A stretch of 64,000 nt of DNA, taken from contig JAZJXO010000013.1 in the NCBI GenBank assembly GCA_040390855.1, positions 1 through 64,000 on the forward strand, given 5' to 3'. Made by a program: the position numbers and the translations under genes. The stretch is from Parvibaculum sp040390855. GTDB lineage: Bacteria; Pseudomonadota; Alphaproteobacteria; Parvibaculales; Parvibaculaceae. The notes below the pieces were generated by a model. That model ran no database searches, was not told the origin of the DNA, and saw only the letters and a list, made by a program, of their open reading frames with translations. Shown piece after piece: positions 8,515-16,861 of this stretch. How positions within the stretch are numbered: the stretch's first letter is position 1; every line of letters begins with the position of its first letter.

Positions 8515-9519
8515 CTATCTCTCTGTCAGTTTGAACTCGATGCGGCGGTTGCGTTTGAGGGCTTCGGGCGTTTTGTCTTTGTCGAGGGGCTGGAATTCGC
8601 CGAAGCCGGCGGCGACCAGGTGTGACGGCGCGACGCCTTCCTTCACCATGAAGTTGACGACCGCGATGGCGCGGGCGCTGGAGAGGTACCAGTTGGAGGG
8701 ATACTGCGCCGTGTTGATCGGGTTTGCGTCGGTGTGGCCGTCGATGCGGATGACCCATGAAATGTCATCGGGAATCTGGCCCGCGATTTCGCGCACGGCG
8801 TCTGTGATCTTGCGCAGTTGATCGACGCCGGACGGATTGAGATCGGCGGAGCCGGAGCCGAAAAGAATTTCGGACTGGATCACAAAACGGTCGCCGACAA
8901 TTTCGATGTCGGGGCGGTTGCCGAGAATCTCACGCAGGCGTCCGAAAAATTCGGAGCGGTATTTGGCAAGTTCCTGAACCTTCTGGGCGAGCGCGGCGTT
9001 CAAGCGTTTGCCGAGGTCGGCGATCTGCGCCTGACTTTCCTTGTCGCGTAGCTCTGATGCATCGAGCGCGGCTTCGAGTGTGGCGAGTTGGCGGCGCAAG
9101 GCCGAGATCTGCTGGTTGAGAAGTTCGACCTGTGCCAAAGCCTCGTTGGAAATCTCTTTCTGTTTGGTCAGTTCATCGTTCAGCATCGTGATCTTGCCGC
9201 CGTCACCTGCCGAGGCGGCGAGCTTGTCTTTTTCGGCGGTGGCCGCGACGAGGTCCGATTGCAGGCTTGCGATCATCGCCTGCATGTCGGAATTTTCCTG
9301 CTTGGACAGGGCGAGCTGGCTTACGAGCTGGGCGAGTTGATTGCGGAGCGCGTCGAGAGCACTGTCTTTGCTGGAGACAAGTTGCGACAAGGTGAACTGC
9401 GTCAGCATGAAGACGGTGATGAGGAAGATCAACACGAGGAGCAGGCTCGACATGGCGTCGACAAAGCCCGGCCAGTATTCGCCGCCCCCTTGCCCCCTGC
9501 GTCGTCTGGACAGGGCCAT
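8515..9519 (-). CDS. MotB-like stator protein with coiled coil and OmpA peptidoglycan-binding domain
   Basis: A 334-residue protein with MotB/TolR-like layout. A short basic N-terminus is followed by one membrane helix (residues about 19-40, FVDAMSSLLLVLIFLITVF) with D21 where MotB carries its proton-binding aspartate. A long coiled coil covers about 45-175. The C-terminal OmpA-like domain (ILFGSGSADLNPSG ... IDGHTDANPI ... RNRRIEFKL) binds peptidoglycan. It is the last gene of a three-gene minus-strand set and starts one base after its MotA/ExbB-like partner ends. No flagellar genes are nearby, so an envelope role powered by proton flow is more likely than motility. The substrate or partner is unknown. 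Confidence 0.8.
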   Translation of the reverse strand: MALSRRRRGQGGGEYWPGFVDAMSSLLLVLIFLITVFMLTQFTLSQLVSSKDSALDALRNQLAQLVSQLALSKQENSDMQAMIASLQSDLVAATAEKDKLAASAGDGGKITMLNDELTKQKEISNEALAQVELLNQQISALRRQLATLEAALDASELRDKESQAQIADLGKRLNAALAQKVQELAKYRSEFFGRLREILGNRPDIEIVGDRFVIQSEILFGSGSADLNPSGVDQLRKITDAVREIAGQIPDDISWVIRIDGHTDANPINTAQYPSNWYLSSARAIAVVNFMVKEGVAPSHLVAAGFGEFQPLDKDKTPEALKRNRRIEFKLTER

Positions 9520-9520
9520 G

Positions 9521-10486
9521 TTATTTGCCCATACGTGAGGCGAGACGTTCCAGCAGCGGTGCTATTGCCGCCTGATTGTCCGCCATGTTTTTGATCAGTT
9601 GCTGCTCGTCGCGCAACTGTTCGGTCAGCGCCGCGATCTGTCCGGCGAGCGCCATGGTGGTCGCGTGATCACCTTTGCCGGTTCCTTGCGTCAATGCCTG
9701 TTCGATGCGTTCGAGTTTTTTCATCGTGTCGCCAAGCATACCGGGGCTGCGCTCGAAGTCCTGACCGAGATCGGTGACGGTGGAGAGCCATTCTTCCAAC
9801 TCGTTGTAGAAACGGGTTTGGGCCTGTCCCGCCTGCAAATCGAGAAAGCCGAGGACGAGCGAACCGGCAAGACCGAAGAGAGAAGACGAGAACGACGTGC
9901 CCATGCCCGATAGCGGGCCTTCGAGACCGGCTTTGAGATTGGCGAACATGGCGACAGGATCACCGCCGTCCACGCTCAGGGATTTGATCGTCTCGCCCAC
10001 GGATGTCACCGTGGTGATGAGGCCCCAGAAGGTGCCGAGCAGGCCGAGAAAAACGAGCAGGCCGATCATATAGCGCGAGGTTTCGCGGGTTTCGTCGAGA
10101 CGCGAGCCGAGACTGTCGAGGATCGAACGCATCGAAAGCGCGTTTAGCTGCATCTTGCCGCGGCGGTCGCCGAGCATGGTCGCCATGGGCGCGAGCAGCA
10201 CAGGCGGGCGCGAGGTGACGCCGATGCCGGGATCGGCGCGACGGAAGTTGTTGACCCAGCGCACTTCGGGCCGCAACGCCCAGACCTGCCGGTAGGTATA
10301 GAGAATGCCGAAGACCAGCACGAAGACGATGAGACCGTTTAGTCCGGCATTGGCGAAGAAGGCTTTTTGCAGTTGCGGCAGCAGTACCGCGAGGACGATG
10401 CCGACCAGAACCAGAAAGATCGTCATGCGCATGAGATAGGGCTGCGCCGTGGAGAGAGCCGTGCCTTCGCGGTAATCCTTGCTCAT
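9521..10486 (-). CDS. MotA/TolQ/ExbB-like proton-channel protein
   Basis: A 321-residue inner-membrane protein. Two N-terminal membrane helices (about residues 20-65) are followed by a cytoplasmic loop. The conserved MotA/ExbB core comes next: LVFLGLLGTFWGLITTV and then LEGPLSGMGTSFSSSLFGLAGSLVLGFLD. A C-terminal cytoplasmic coiled coil of about 90 residues follows. ATG at 10486 has AGGAGAG eight bases upstream and lies 13 bases after the stop of the OmpA-like gene. With the next gene it should form a MotAB/ExbBD-type stator; what it drives is unknown. Confidence 0.82.
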   Translation of the reverse strand: MSKDYREGTALSTAQPYLMRMTIFLVLVGIVLAVLLPQLQKAFFANAGLNGLIVFVLVFGILYTYRQVWALRPEVRWVNNFRRADPGIGVTSRPPVLLAPMATMLGDRRGKMQLNALSMRSILDSLGSRLDETRETSRYMIGLLVFLGLLGTFWGLITTVTSVGETIKSLSVDGGDPVAMFANLKAGLEGPLSGMGTSFSSSLFGLAGSLVLGFLDLQAGQAQTRFYNELEEWLSTVTDLGQDFERSPGMLGDTMKKLERIEQALTQGTGKGDHATTMALAGQIAALTEQLRDEQQLIKNMADNQAAIAPLLERLASRMGK

Positions 10487-10499
10487 GTCGGGGTCTCTC

Positions 10500-11066
10500 C
10501 TAGCGGCCTGATTTCGTAATATCGACGCGGTCGGTGGGTCCGTTGTCTCTGACGCCGCCCAGCGCACGCACGTCCATCCGGTCGGATTTGATGCCTTCGG
10601 CGAGAAGCACATCGCGCACCATCAGTACACGGCGCAGTGACAGGCGGCGTTCATTCGATCCGGTGGAGCCTGCCATGCCGGCATAGCCTTTGAGCGACAC
10701 GCGGCCACCGCTTTCCTTGAACGCGTAAGCGAAGGATTTGATCTCGTTGCTGGCGGCATCGCTGAGGCTTGCTGAGTCTTCTTCGAAAGTGACGCGGATG
10801 AGGGCGGGGGCGGGGTCTGACAGATTGGCGGGATCGAAGTCGGCGGCCATGCCGGGTAACGGTTGCGTGGGAGCGGGCGCGGGGCCGTCGGGGGCTGAAA
10901 GCGGCGCATCGTTGCCTAAGCTCATGTTGCCGTGATTGTCGCCGGGGATGTCCAAAGGCTCTGCGCCCACCGGCGCGGCCAGAGCGACAGGCATTGATCC
11001 GCCCGAGAGAAGCGCTGCAAGGGCGAGCGCCCCCGCGAAATTCCGAAATCCGCCCAATGCTCTCAA
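10500..11066 (-). CDS. Periplasmic OmpA-like protein of the stator-like operon
   Basis: A 188-residue protein with a signal peptide (about residues 1-30, ending ALAAPVGAE), a proline-rich linker and a C-terminal OmpA-like fold (VTFEEDSASLSDAASNEI ... SLKGYAGMAGSTGSNERRLS ... DRMDVRALG). The usual charged NxxLSxxRA core is recognisable as NERRLSLRR. It is first in the operon and probably gives the complex a second peptidoglycan or envelope contact. I do not recognise a named family. Confidence 0.7.
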   Translation of the reverse strand: MRALGGFRNFAGALALAALLSGGSMPVALAAPVGAEPLDIPGDNHGNMSLGNDAPLSAPDGPAPAPTQPLPGMAADFDPANLSDPAPALIRVTFEEDSASLSDAASNEIKSFAYAFKESGGRVSLKGYAGMAGSTGSNERRLSLRRVLMVRDVLLAEGIKSDRMDVRALGGVRDNGPTDRVDITKSGR

Positions 11067-11175
11067 ACCTCCGGCTGTCTCGATCGTTCACGACTTTAGA
11101 CAAGTCTAGCGACCTTCACGTTAACGCGACACGCCTAAAGAGCAATTCCGGCAGAAGTTGGACGGGGGTGAGGTA

Positions 11176-11976
11176 TCAGCCGTTTCGCACGGTCTTCAGC
11201 ACCTTGGAGAGCTGGGCGTGGACCATCTCGTTGCCGACGAGGATGCCGCCGGAGGCCAGCATGTTGTCGCCGCCTTCGATGGACGACACCGTGCCACCGG
11301 CTTCGCGGATAATGACGATGCCGGCTGCCATGTCCCAAGGGCTCAACGCGGCCTCCCAGAAGCCGTCGAAGCGACCGGCGGCGACGTAAGCCAGATCCAG
11401 CGAGGCGGCACCCATGCGGCGCAGGCCCGAGACGTTCATCATCACGGCGCGTTCTTCCTTGAGGAAGATGTCGTGGCCGGGGCGACCGATATGGGGGATG
11501 CCGCAGCCGATGACGCTCTGGGTGAGTTCGCGGCGGGCTGAAACGCGGAGGCGGCGGTCGTTCAGAAACGCGCCCTGACCTTTTTCGGCGAGGTAGAGTT
11601 CGTCCGTGACCGGATTGTAAATCACGCCCGCCACTATCTGCCCGTCGCGTTCAAGGCCGAGCGAAATGGCGAAATGCGGGATGCCGTGGAGGAAGTTTGT
11701 TGTGCCGTCGAGCGGGTCGATGATCCAGCGGTGCGACTTGTCCGCGCCTTCGACGGCACCGGATTCTTCCATCAGGAAGCCGTAGCCGGGGCGGGCTTTG
11801 CTCAGTTCTTCGAACAGGACTTTTTCGGCTTTCTTGTCGGCGGCGGAGACAAAATCGCCGGGGCCTTTCATCGAGACCTGAAGGTTCTCGACTTCGCCGA
11901 AGTCACGCTGAAGTCCCCGCGCGGCTTTGCGCACGGCGGCGACCATGACGGTCATTGCGGGGGTGTGACGTGACAT
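11176..11976 (-). CDS. suhB: Inositol monophosphatase family protein (SuhB-like)
   Basis: A 266-residue Mg2+-dependent phosphatase. The family metal-binding motifs are present: EES near 70-72, DPLDGTTNF at 87-95 and SPWDMAAG near 211-218. It would hydrolyse inositol-1-phosphate or related sugar phosphates; in enterobacteria SuhB also acts in rRNA transcription complexes. ATG at 11976 lies 11 bases after the efp stop, so it is probably co-transcribed with efp. An in-frame ATG at 11955 lacks a ribosome site. Confidence 0.88.
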   Translation of the reverse strand: MSRHTPAMTVMVAAVRKAARGLQRDFGEVENLQVSMKGPGDFVSAADKKAEKVLFEELSKARPGYGFLMEESGAVEGADKSHRWIIDPLDGTTNFLHGIPHFAISLGLERDGQIVAGVIYNPVTDELYLAEKGQGAFLNDRRLRVSARRELTQSVIGCGIPHIGRPGHDIFLKEERAVMMNVSGLRRMGAASLDLAYVAAGRFDGFWEAALSPWDMAAGIVIIREAGGTVSSIEGGDNMLASGGILVGNEMVHAQLSKVLKTVRNG

Positions 11977-11987
11977 ATGATCCGGCC

Positions 11988-12554
11988 TTATTCAGCGCGG
12001 CGCAGATAGGTGAGTTCGTTTGTATCAACGACAATGCGCTCGCCCGACGTGACGAAGGGGGGCACCATGACGCGGACGCCGTTGGTCAGGATAGCGGGCT
12101 TGTAGGAACTGGTGGCTGTCTGGCCCTTGACGGAGGGTTCGGTTTCGGCGATTTCGAGCGTCACCTGATCGGGCAGCGAAATGCCAAGCGCTTTGCCTTC
12201 ATGGCTTTCGACGGTCACTTTCATGCCGTCTTGCAGGAAGGCGGCGCGGTCGCCGACCCAGTCACGGGCCAGTTCGATCTGTTCGTAGGTTTCATTGTCC
12301 ATGAAGGTCAACATGCCGTCGACTTCGTAGAGATACTGGTAGTCCTTCTGCTCAAGACGGATGCGCTCGACGGCTTCGGCGGAACGGAAACGCTCGTTGA
12401 GCTTGCGGTTGTCGACGAGGTTTTTCAACTCGACCTGCGCGAAGGCGCCGCCCTTGCCGGGCTTCACATGGGCCACTTTCACGGCAGCCCAGAGGCCGCC
12501 CTGATGCTCGATGACATAGCCGGGGCGAATTTCGTTACCGTTGATCTTGGGCAT
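11988..12554 (-). CDS. efp: Translation elongation factor P
   Basis: A 188-residue EF-P with the normal three-domain length. The first-domain loop reads KPGKGGAF with the modifiable lysine at position 34, the site of beta-lysylation in bacteria with EpmA. The C-terminal signature (YKPAILTNGVRVMVPPFV ... ERIVVDTN) is present. It relieves ribosome stalling at polyproline, which is relevant here because TolA and the pentapeptide protein in this window are proline-rich. The ATG at 12554 gives the typical MPKINGNEIRPG start; the upstream frame is unconserved. Confidence 0.95.
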   Translation of the reverse strand: MPKINGNEIRPGYVIEHQGGLWAAVKVAHVKPGKGGAFAQVELKNLVDNRKLNERFRSAEAVERIRLEQKDYQYLYEVDGMLTFMDNETYEQIELARDWVGDRAAFLQDGMKVTVESHEGKALGISLPDQVTLEIAETEPSVKGQTATSSYKPAILTNGVRVMVPPFVTSGERIVVDTNELTYLRRAE

Positions 12555-12672
12555 GGGCAGGCTTTCCAGGAATGTCGTTATTTGGGGCTCGCGCAATCTC
12601 CCGATCAGTGGGGCCTTAACAGGCGCACAAGCGCCGTTCTGATAGCATCAAGCAGGCCCAAAGGCCAAGCCT

Positions 12673-13380
12673 TTATGGGTTTTCGTGAAGTTGCAGGAAG
12701 AGTTGGTTAAAGGCGGCGACGGCGGCTTTGGGCCCGCCCTTGTGGGACCAGACGCCGCCGGAAACGGCGAGGAAATCCGCACCGGCGCTGACCAATGGGG
12801 CGGCGTTCTCGACCGTGATACCGCCGATGGCCACCGACGGGACGATGAAGGTTTCGCTCCACCAGGCGAGCAAAGCGACGTCGGCGCGGCTTTTTGCCTC
12901 TTTGGTCGTCGTGTCGAAGAAGGCCCCGAAGGCGACGTAATCCGCCCCTGCTTCGCCGGCCTCCATGGCGAGATGGCGGCTGTCATGGCAGGTGACGCCG
13001 ACGATCCGGTCGGGACCGACGATGGAGCGGGCTTTCTTGTAGGACGCGTCGTCCTGCCCCACATGGACCCCGTCCGCGCCCATTTCGATGCAGAGGTCGG
13101 GGCTGTCATTGATGATGACGGCCGCATTGTAGCGCATGGCAATGGGCATCAGCGTCTCGGCGGCGCGGCGGACGGCATCGTCGGGCGCATAGGAGCCGTC
13201 CTCGGCCTTCAGGCGTAATTGCAGCGAGGCGATGTCGCCGCCATCGAAAGCCGCCTTCAGCGTTTCGGCAAAGGCCACAGGCTCGAAACGCGGCGGCGTG
13301 ATGAGATAGAGGCGGCAGGGATCGTTGGTCTCGACGATCTTCTGTTCCTGCTTCTGTTTGGGTTTGGTCTTTTTGCTCAT
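12673..13380 (-). CDS. thiE: Thiamine-phosphate synthase (ThiE family)
   Basis: A 235-residue TIM-barrel protein that joins HMP-pyrophosphate and thiazole phosphate. Motifs include SLQLRLKAEDG, VIINDSPDLCIEMGADGVHVGQ, GVTCHD, GADYVAFGAFF and VAIGGITVENA. A lysine-rich N-terminal extension of about 20 residues (MSKKTKPKQKQEQK) is unusual. thiC with its riboswitch and thiD lie elsewhere in the window, so thiamine genes are dispersed here. No TPP riboswitch is visible before this gene. Confidence 0.85.
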   Translation of the reverse strand: MSKKTKPKQKQEQKIVETNDPCRLYLITPPRFEPVAFAETLKAAFDGGDIASLQLRLKAEDGSYAPDDAVRRAAETLMPIAMRYNAAVIINDSPDLCIEMGADGVHVGQDDASYKKARSIVGPDRIVGVTCHDSRHLAMEAGEAGADYVAFGAFFDTTTKEAKSRADVALLAWWSETFIVPSVAIGGITVENAAPLVSAGADFLAVSGGVWSHKGGPKAAVAAFNQLFLQLHENP

Positions 13381-13448
13381 GCCACTTTGTAGCGTGAAGG
13401 GTCTGATCTATGCAAAGACTAGAACGAGCATGTCTTGCTTGAGATCGG

Positions 13449-13958
13449 TTAGTTTTGGGTTTTAAAACGCAAAAGTATGGTGAGAAATAACTGTCGCTCA
13501 TCTTCCGTGGCAGAAATTAAGTCCGCCATAGCCTGTCGGGCGTTTGTTGCCGCCGCTTTGGCGTCTGTGAGTGATATGCGTTTTGCCGGATCGTAGTCGG
13601 CTTCGTGACGAAGAGCTTGCAATTCGACAAAAGCCGCAGCGCAGGATCGAATTTGATTGCTAAATGACTGTCGTTCTAAAGCCTTTCGATAGTTCGCCGA
13701 CATGGGGTCTTTTTATGCTTCTTCGCAAATAGTCCGCATTTGCGTGTGCTCGAACGACCTATAGACGATCTTGTATCGTGGGCTTTTTCTTTGAGTCTGA
13801 CCGACCAACAAATCTGCGGCGTTCGTTATAAGGAAATGAAACAGCGCATAGTATGAGGTTGAAATTGCTCTCCGCAGTCGAGCTTGCTGCGGTGCGCCTT
13901 TGCTCTTAGTTGCTGTCAGTTCATCGGAAATTGAGAGCAAGTGACGTGTGTCAATCAT
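13449..13958 (-). pseudogene. HEPN-like protein gene split by an in-frame TAA
   Basis: Two halves lie in the same frame, separated only by TAA at 13715-13713. The N-terminal half (81 residues) contains RRAISTSYYALFHFLI, the usual first helix pair of small HEPN proteins. The C-terminal half (84 residues from the next ATG at 13703) contains AAAFVELQALRHEADYDP, which I associate with the same family. Read through, the protein would have about 169 residues, a normal length. Base composition is AT-richer than the flanks. The gene overlaps the upstream small gene by ATGA, so the two were one operon. It may be a pseudogene, a readthrough product, two separate peptides or a sequencing error. Confidence 0.6.
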
Positions 13959-14242
13959 GCAGACTGAGCAGCCCTTAATTCTGCTGTCGTCGAGTAATGC
14001 GTGTAGGGAAAGCGAAAATCTCCCTTGGACTGGAGAAAATCTATAACCGCAATTTTAATTTTGCTGAGCTTGTCGCCGGGAAGTTTGGTCTTGCTATCTT
14101 TGACGACAATCGTAATTCTCAAACTGTCTTTGCCATCCAGATCTGAATCTTCATTGATCTTAATTTTTGACACAGCACTTTCCCCCAATTGCTGTTTTGC
14201 AATAGACATTACGACGTTTTGAATTTCAGCATTGGTGAGCAT
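13955..14242 (-). CDS. Small protein of unknown function paired with a HEPN-like gene
   Basis: A 95-residue mixed alpha/beta protein I do not recognise. It has an acidic EDSDLDGKDSLRITIVVKD stretch near residues 31-49 and a C-terminal YTHYSTTAELRAA. The stop overlaps the start of the HEPN-like gene (ATGA), a sign of translational coupling. It lacks the GSxxxGxxxxSDxD motif of MNT nucleotidyltransferases, so it is not a classical MNT antitoxin. Composition is AT-rich compared with the flanking thiE and tex, suggesting acquisition by transfer. Confidence 0.6.
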   Translation of the reverse strand: MLTNAEIQNVVMSIAKQQLGESAVSKIKINEDSDLDGKDSLRITIVVKDSKTKLPGDKLSKIKIAVIDFLQSKGDFRFPYTHYSTTAELRAAQSA

Positions 14243-14334
14243 GGGTATAGTCCTTCCCTGCGACTATACCGAAATATCAGTCATAACAAAATGCCAGATT
14301 TCTGAGAAATCAGGTTCTTGGTTATAGGCTTACT

Positions 14335-16671
14335 TTAGTCGAGTTTCATACCTGCGCGGCGCAGCGCATCGGCCAGTGCGCCGCCAGCGGCCGGAGCAGA
14401 AGGGTTCGGTTGGGCGTTTGTCACATGGCGCTGCTGCTGGGCGCGGTTGGGGCTGCGGTCGCGTTTCTCGCCTGCGACGGGAAGCTCGTCCGACATGCGC
14501 ATGGTAAGCGCCACACGCTTGCGCTGCACATCGACTTCCAGCACTTTGACCTTTACCACATCGCCGGGTTTGGCGACGTCGCGCGGGTCTTTGACGAATG
14601 TGTCTGACATGGCCGAGATATGCACGAGCCCGTCCTGATGGACGCCGATGTCCACGAAGGCCCCGAAGGCGGCGACATTTGTCACCACACCTTCGAGTAT
14701 CATGCCGGGGGTGAGGTCGGAGAGTTTCTCGATGCCGTCTTTGAAGGTGGCGGTCTTGAAGGCCGGACGCGGATCGCGGCCCGGTTTTTCCAGTTCTTTC
14801 AGAATGTCGGTGACGGTCGGCAGGCCGAATGTCTCGTCGGTGAAATCCTCGGGGTTCAGCTTTCGCAATGTGCCTGCATTGCCGATGATGTTTTTGAGGT
14901 CGTCGCCGGTCTTCTCGATGATACGGCGGACGACCGGATAGGCTTCGGGATGAACAGACGAGGCATCAAGCGGATCGTCGCCATCGGGGATGCGAAGGAA
15001 GCCAGCGCAAAGCTCGAAGGCCTTGGCACCGAGGCGCGGTACTTGTTTCAGGCTCGCGCGGGTTTTGAACGGGCCTGTCGCGTCGCGATGCGCGACGATC
15101 GACTGCGCAAGGCTTTCGCCGATGCCCGACACGCGGGCGAGGAGCGGCACGGAGGCGGTGTTGGCATCGACGCCGACGCCGTTCACGCAGTCTTCGACAA
15201 CGGCGTCCAATGATTTCGATAGTTTATGTTCGCCGATGTCGTGCTGGTACTGGCCGACGCCGATGGATTTCGGGTCGATCTTCACAAGTTCGGCGAGCGG
15301 ATCCTGCAAGCGCCGCGCGATGGAGACCGCACCGCGGATCGAGACGTCGAGATCGGGCAGTTCGGCGCTGGCGTAAGCGGAGGCGGAATAGACCGACGCG
15401 CCTGCTTCCGACACCATGGCCTTGGTGAGTTTGAGGTCTGCGTGGCGTGCCATCAGGTCTGCGGCGAGCTTGTCGGTTTCGCGCGAGGCCGTGCCGTTGC
15501 CGATGGCGACGAGATCGACTTTGTGGGCGCGGGCAAGGCGCGCGAGAATAGAGATCGCTTCGTCCCAGCGGTTTTGCGGCTGGTGCGGATAGATCGTCTC
15601 GTGGGCTACGACTTTGCCGGTGGCATCAACAATCGCGACTTTGACGCCGGTGCGGAAGCCCGGATCGAGGCCCATCGTCGCGCGTGTGCCTGCGGGCGCG
15701 GCAAGCAGGAGATCGCGCAGATTTCCGGCGAAGATTTTTGTGGCTTCGTCCTCGGCGAACTGGCGCAGACGCATCCGTAAATCGAGATTGATGTGGAGAA
15801 GGATTTTTGTCCGCCACGTCCAGCGCACGGTTTCGCCGAGCCACTTGTCGGCCGCGCGGCCCTGATCGGCTATGCCGAAGCGTGCGGCGATGCGGCGCTC
15901 GAAGGTGGAGGGCATTGCTTCCTGTCCGGCGAGGACTTCTTCGGGCACCAGCGCCAGCGAGAGCATTTCTTCTTTTTCGCCACGGAACATCGCGAGGATG
16001 CGGTGCGAGGGGAGCTTTGTCAGCGGTTCGGAGAAGTCGAAATAGTCGGCGAATTTTTCGCCGAGTTGTTCTTTGCCGGTTTGCATTTTCGAAGCGAGTT
16101 TTCCGCGCGTCCAGACTTCTTCGCGGAGCGAGCCCACGAGGTCGGCGTCTTCGGAAAAGCGTTCGATGAGAATAGCGCGGGCACCATCGAGGGCGGCGGC
16201 AGCGTCGGCTACACCTTTGTCGGTGTCTATGTAAGTTGCGGCGGTTGCCTGCGGATCGAGTTTCGGATCGGCGAGGAGCGCGTCGGCGAGCGGTTCGAGG
16301 CCAGCTTCCTTGGCGATCATCGCTTTGGTGCGACGCTTCTGTTTGAAGGGGAGGTAAATGTCTTCGAGACGGGCTTTGGTTTCGGCGGCGTTGATCAAGG
16401 CTTTCAGCGCATCCGTCATTTTGCCTTGTTCTTCAATCGAGGCGATGACGGCGGCGCGACGGGTTTCCAATTCGCGCAAATAGGAGAGGCGTTCTTCGAG
16501 TGTGCGCAGTTGTGTGTCGTCGAGTGTGCCGGTAACTTCCTTGCGGTAGCGCGCGATGAAGGGAACGGTTGCACCGCCGTCGAGGAGTTCGACTGCCGCC
16601 GCCACCTGTTCTTCACGGACGGAGAGTTCTTCAGCAATACGGGCGGCGATGGATTTCACAGGGGCACTCAC
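14335..16671 (-). CDS. tex: Tex family RNA-binding transcription accessory protein
   Basis: A 778-residue Tex protein. The N-terminal helical domain reads ATVPFIARYRKEVTGTLDD. A YqgF/RNase-H-like domain contains TMGLDPGFRTGVKVAIVD. Helix-hairpin-helix segments follow (VSGIGESLAQSIVAHRD, VPRLGAKAFELCAGFLRI), and an S1 domain lies near the C-terminus (GMILEGVVTNVAAFGAFVDI). Tex binds nucleic acid and is linked to transcript turnover and stress tolerance. Length matches the family. It faces the AT-rich islet at its 3' end. Confidence 0.95.
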   Translation of the reverse strand: MSAPVKSIAARIAEELSVREEQVAAAVELLDGGATVPFIARYRKEVTGTLDDTQLRTLEERLSYLRELETRRAAVIASIEEQGKMTDALKALINAAETKARLEDIYLPFKQKRRTKAMIAKEAGLEPLADALLADPKLDPQATAATYIDTDKGVADAAAALDGARAILIERFSEDADLVGSLREEVWTRGKLASKMQTGKEQLGEKFADYFDFSEPLTKLPSHRILAMFRGEKEEMLSLALVPEEVLAGQEAMPSTFERRIAARFGIADQGRAADKWLGETVRWTWRTKILLHINLDLRMRLRQFAEDEATKIFAGNLRDLLLAAPAGTRATMGLDPGFRTGVKVAIVDATGKVVAHETIYPHQPQNRWDEAISILARLARAHKVDLVAIGNGTASRETDKLAADLMARHADLKLTKAMVSEAGASVYSASAYASAELPDLDVSIRGAVSIARRLQDPLAELVKIDPKSIGVGQYQHDIGEHKLSKSLDAVVEDCVNGVGVDANTASVPLLARVSGIGESLAQSIVAHRDATGPFKTRASLKQVPRLGAKAFELCAGFLRIPDGDDPLDASSVHPEAYPVVRRIIEKTGDDLKNIIGNAGTLRKLNPEDFTDETFGLPTVTDILKELEKPGRDPRPAFKTATFKDGIEKLSDLTPGMILEGVVTNVAAFGAFVDIGVHQDGLVHISAMSDTFVKDPRDVAKPGDVVKVKVLEVDVQRKRVALTMRMSDELPVAGEKRDRSPNRAQQQRHVTNAQPNPSAPAAGGALADALRRAGMKLD

Positions 16672-16807
16672 GACAAGAGGAATCGGGGGATGTGAGTTTT
16701 AGCGTGAATGAGGCCTGGTTGCAGCAAGCAAATCCTCTTGGTCCTATCTCAATGCGCGTTCTCCCAATGCGAGAGGGATTTAGAGTGGATCATTCATTGA
16801 GAAACAA

Positions 16808-16837
16808 AAACGCCCTGTGATTTCCCACAGGGCGTTT
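16808..16837 (-). terminator. Intrinsic terminator of the fba gene
   Basis: Twelve-base perfect stem AAACGCCCTGTG/CACAGGGCGTTT with a six-base loop, 25 bases past the fba stop. It ends in T residues on the minus strand. Confidence 0.85.
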
Positions 16838-16861
16838 CAATTTCGACAAATGAAAAAAGCA

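Noticed and set aside
8515..10486. MotA/MotB-like pair as a Zorya (ZorAB) defence system
   Set aside because: No ZorC, ZorD or ZorE gene follows; the third gene is an OmpA-like secreted protein and the neighbours are housekeeping genes (suhB, efp, thiE).
13449..14242. MNT/HEPN toxin-antitoxin pair of the known type
   Set aside because: The small partner lacks the nucleotidyltransferase motif of MNT antitoxins, so the known MNT/HEPN name is not supported. The pair is reported as unknown instead.
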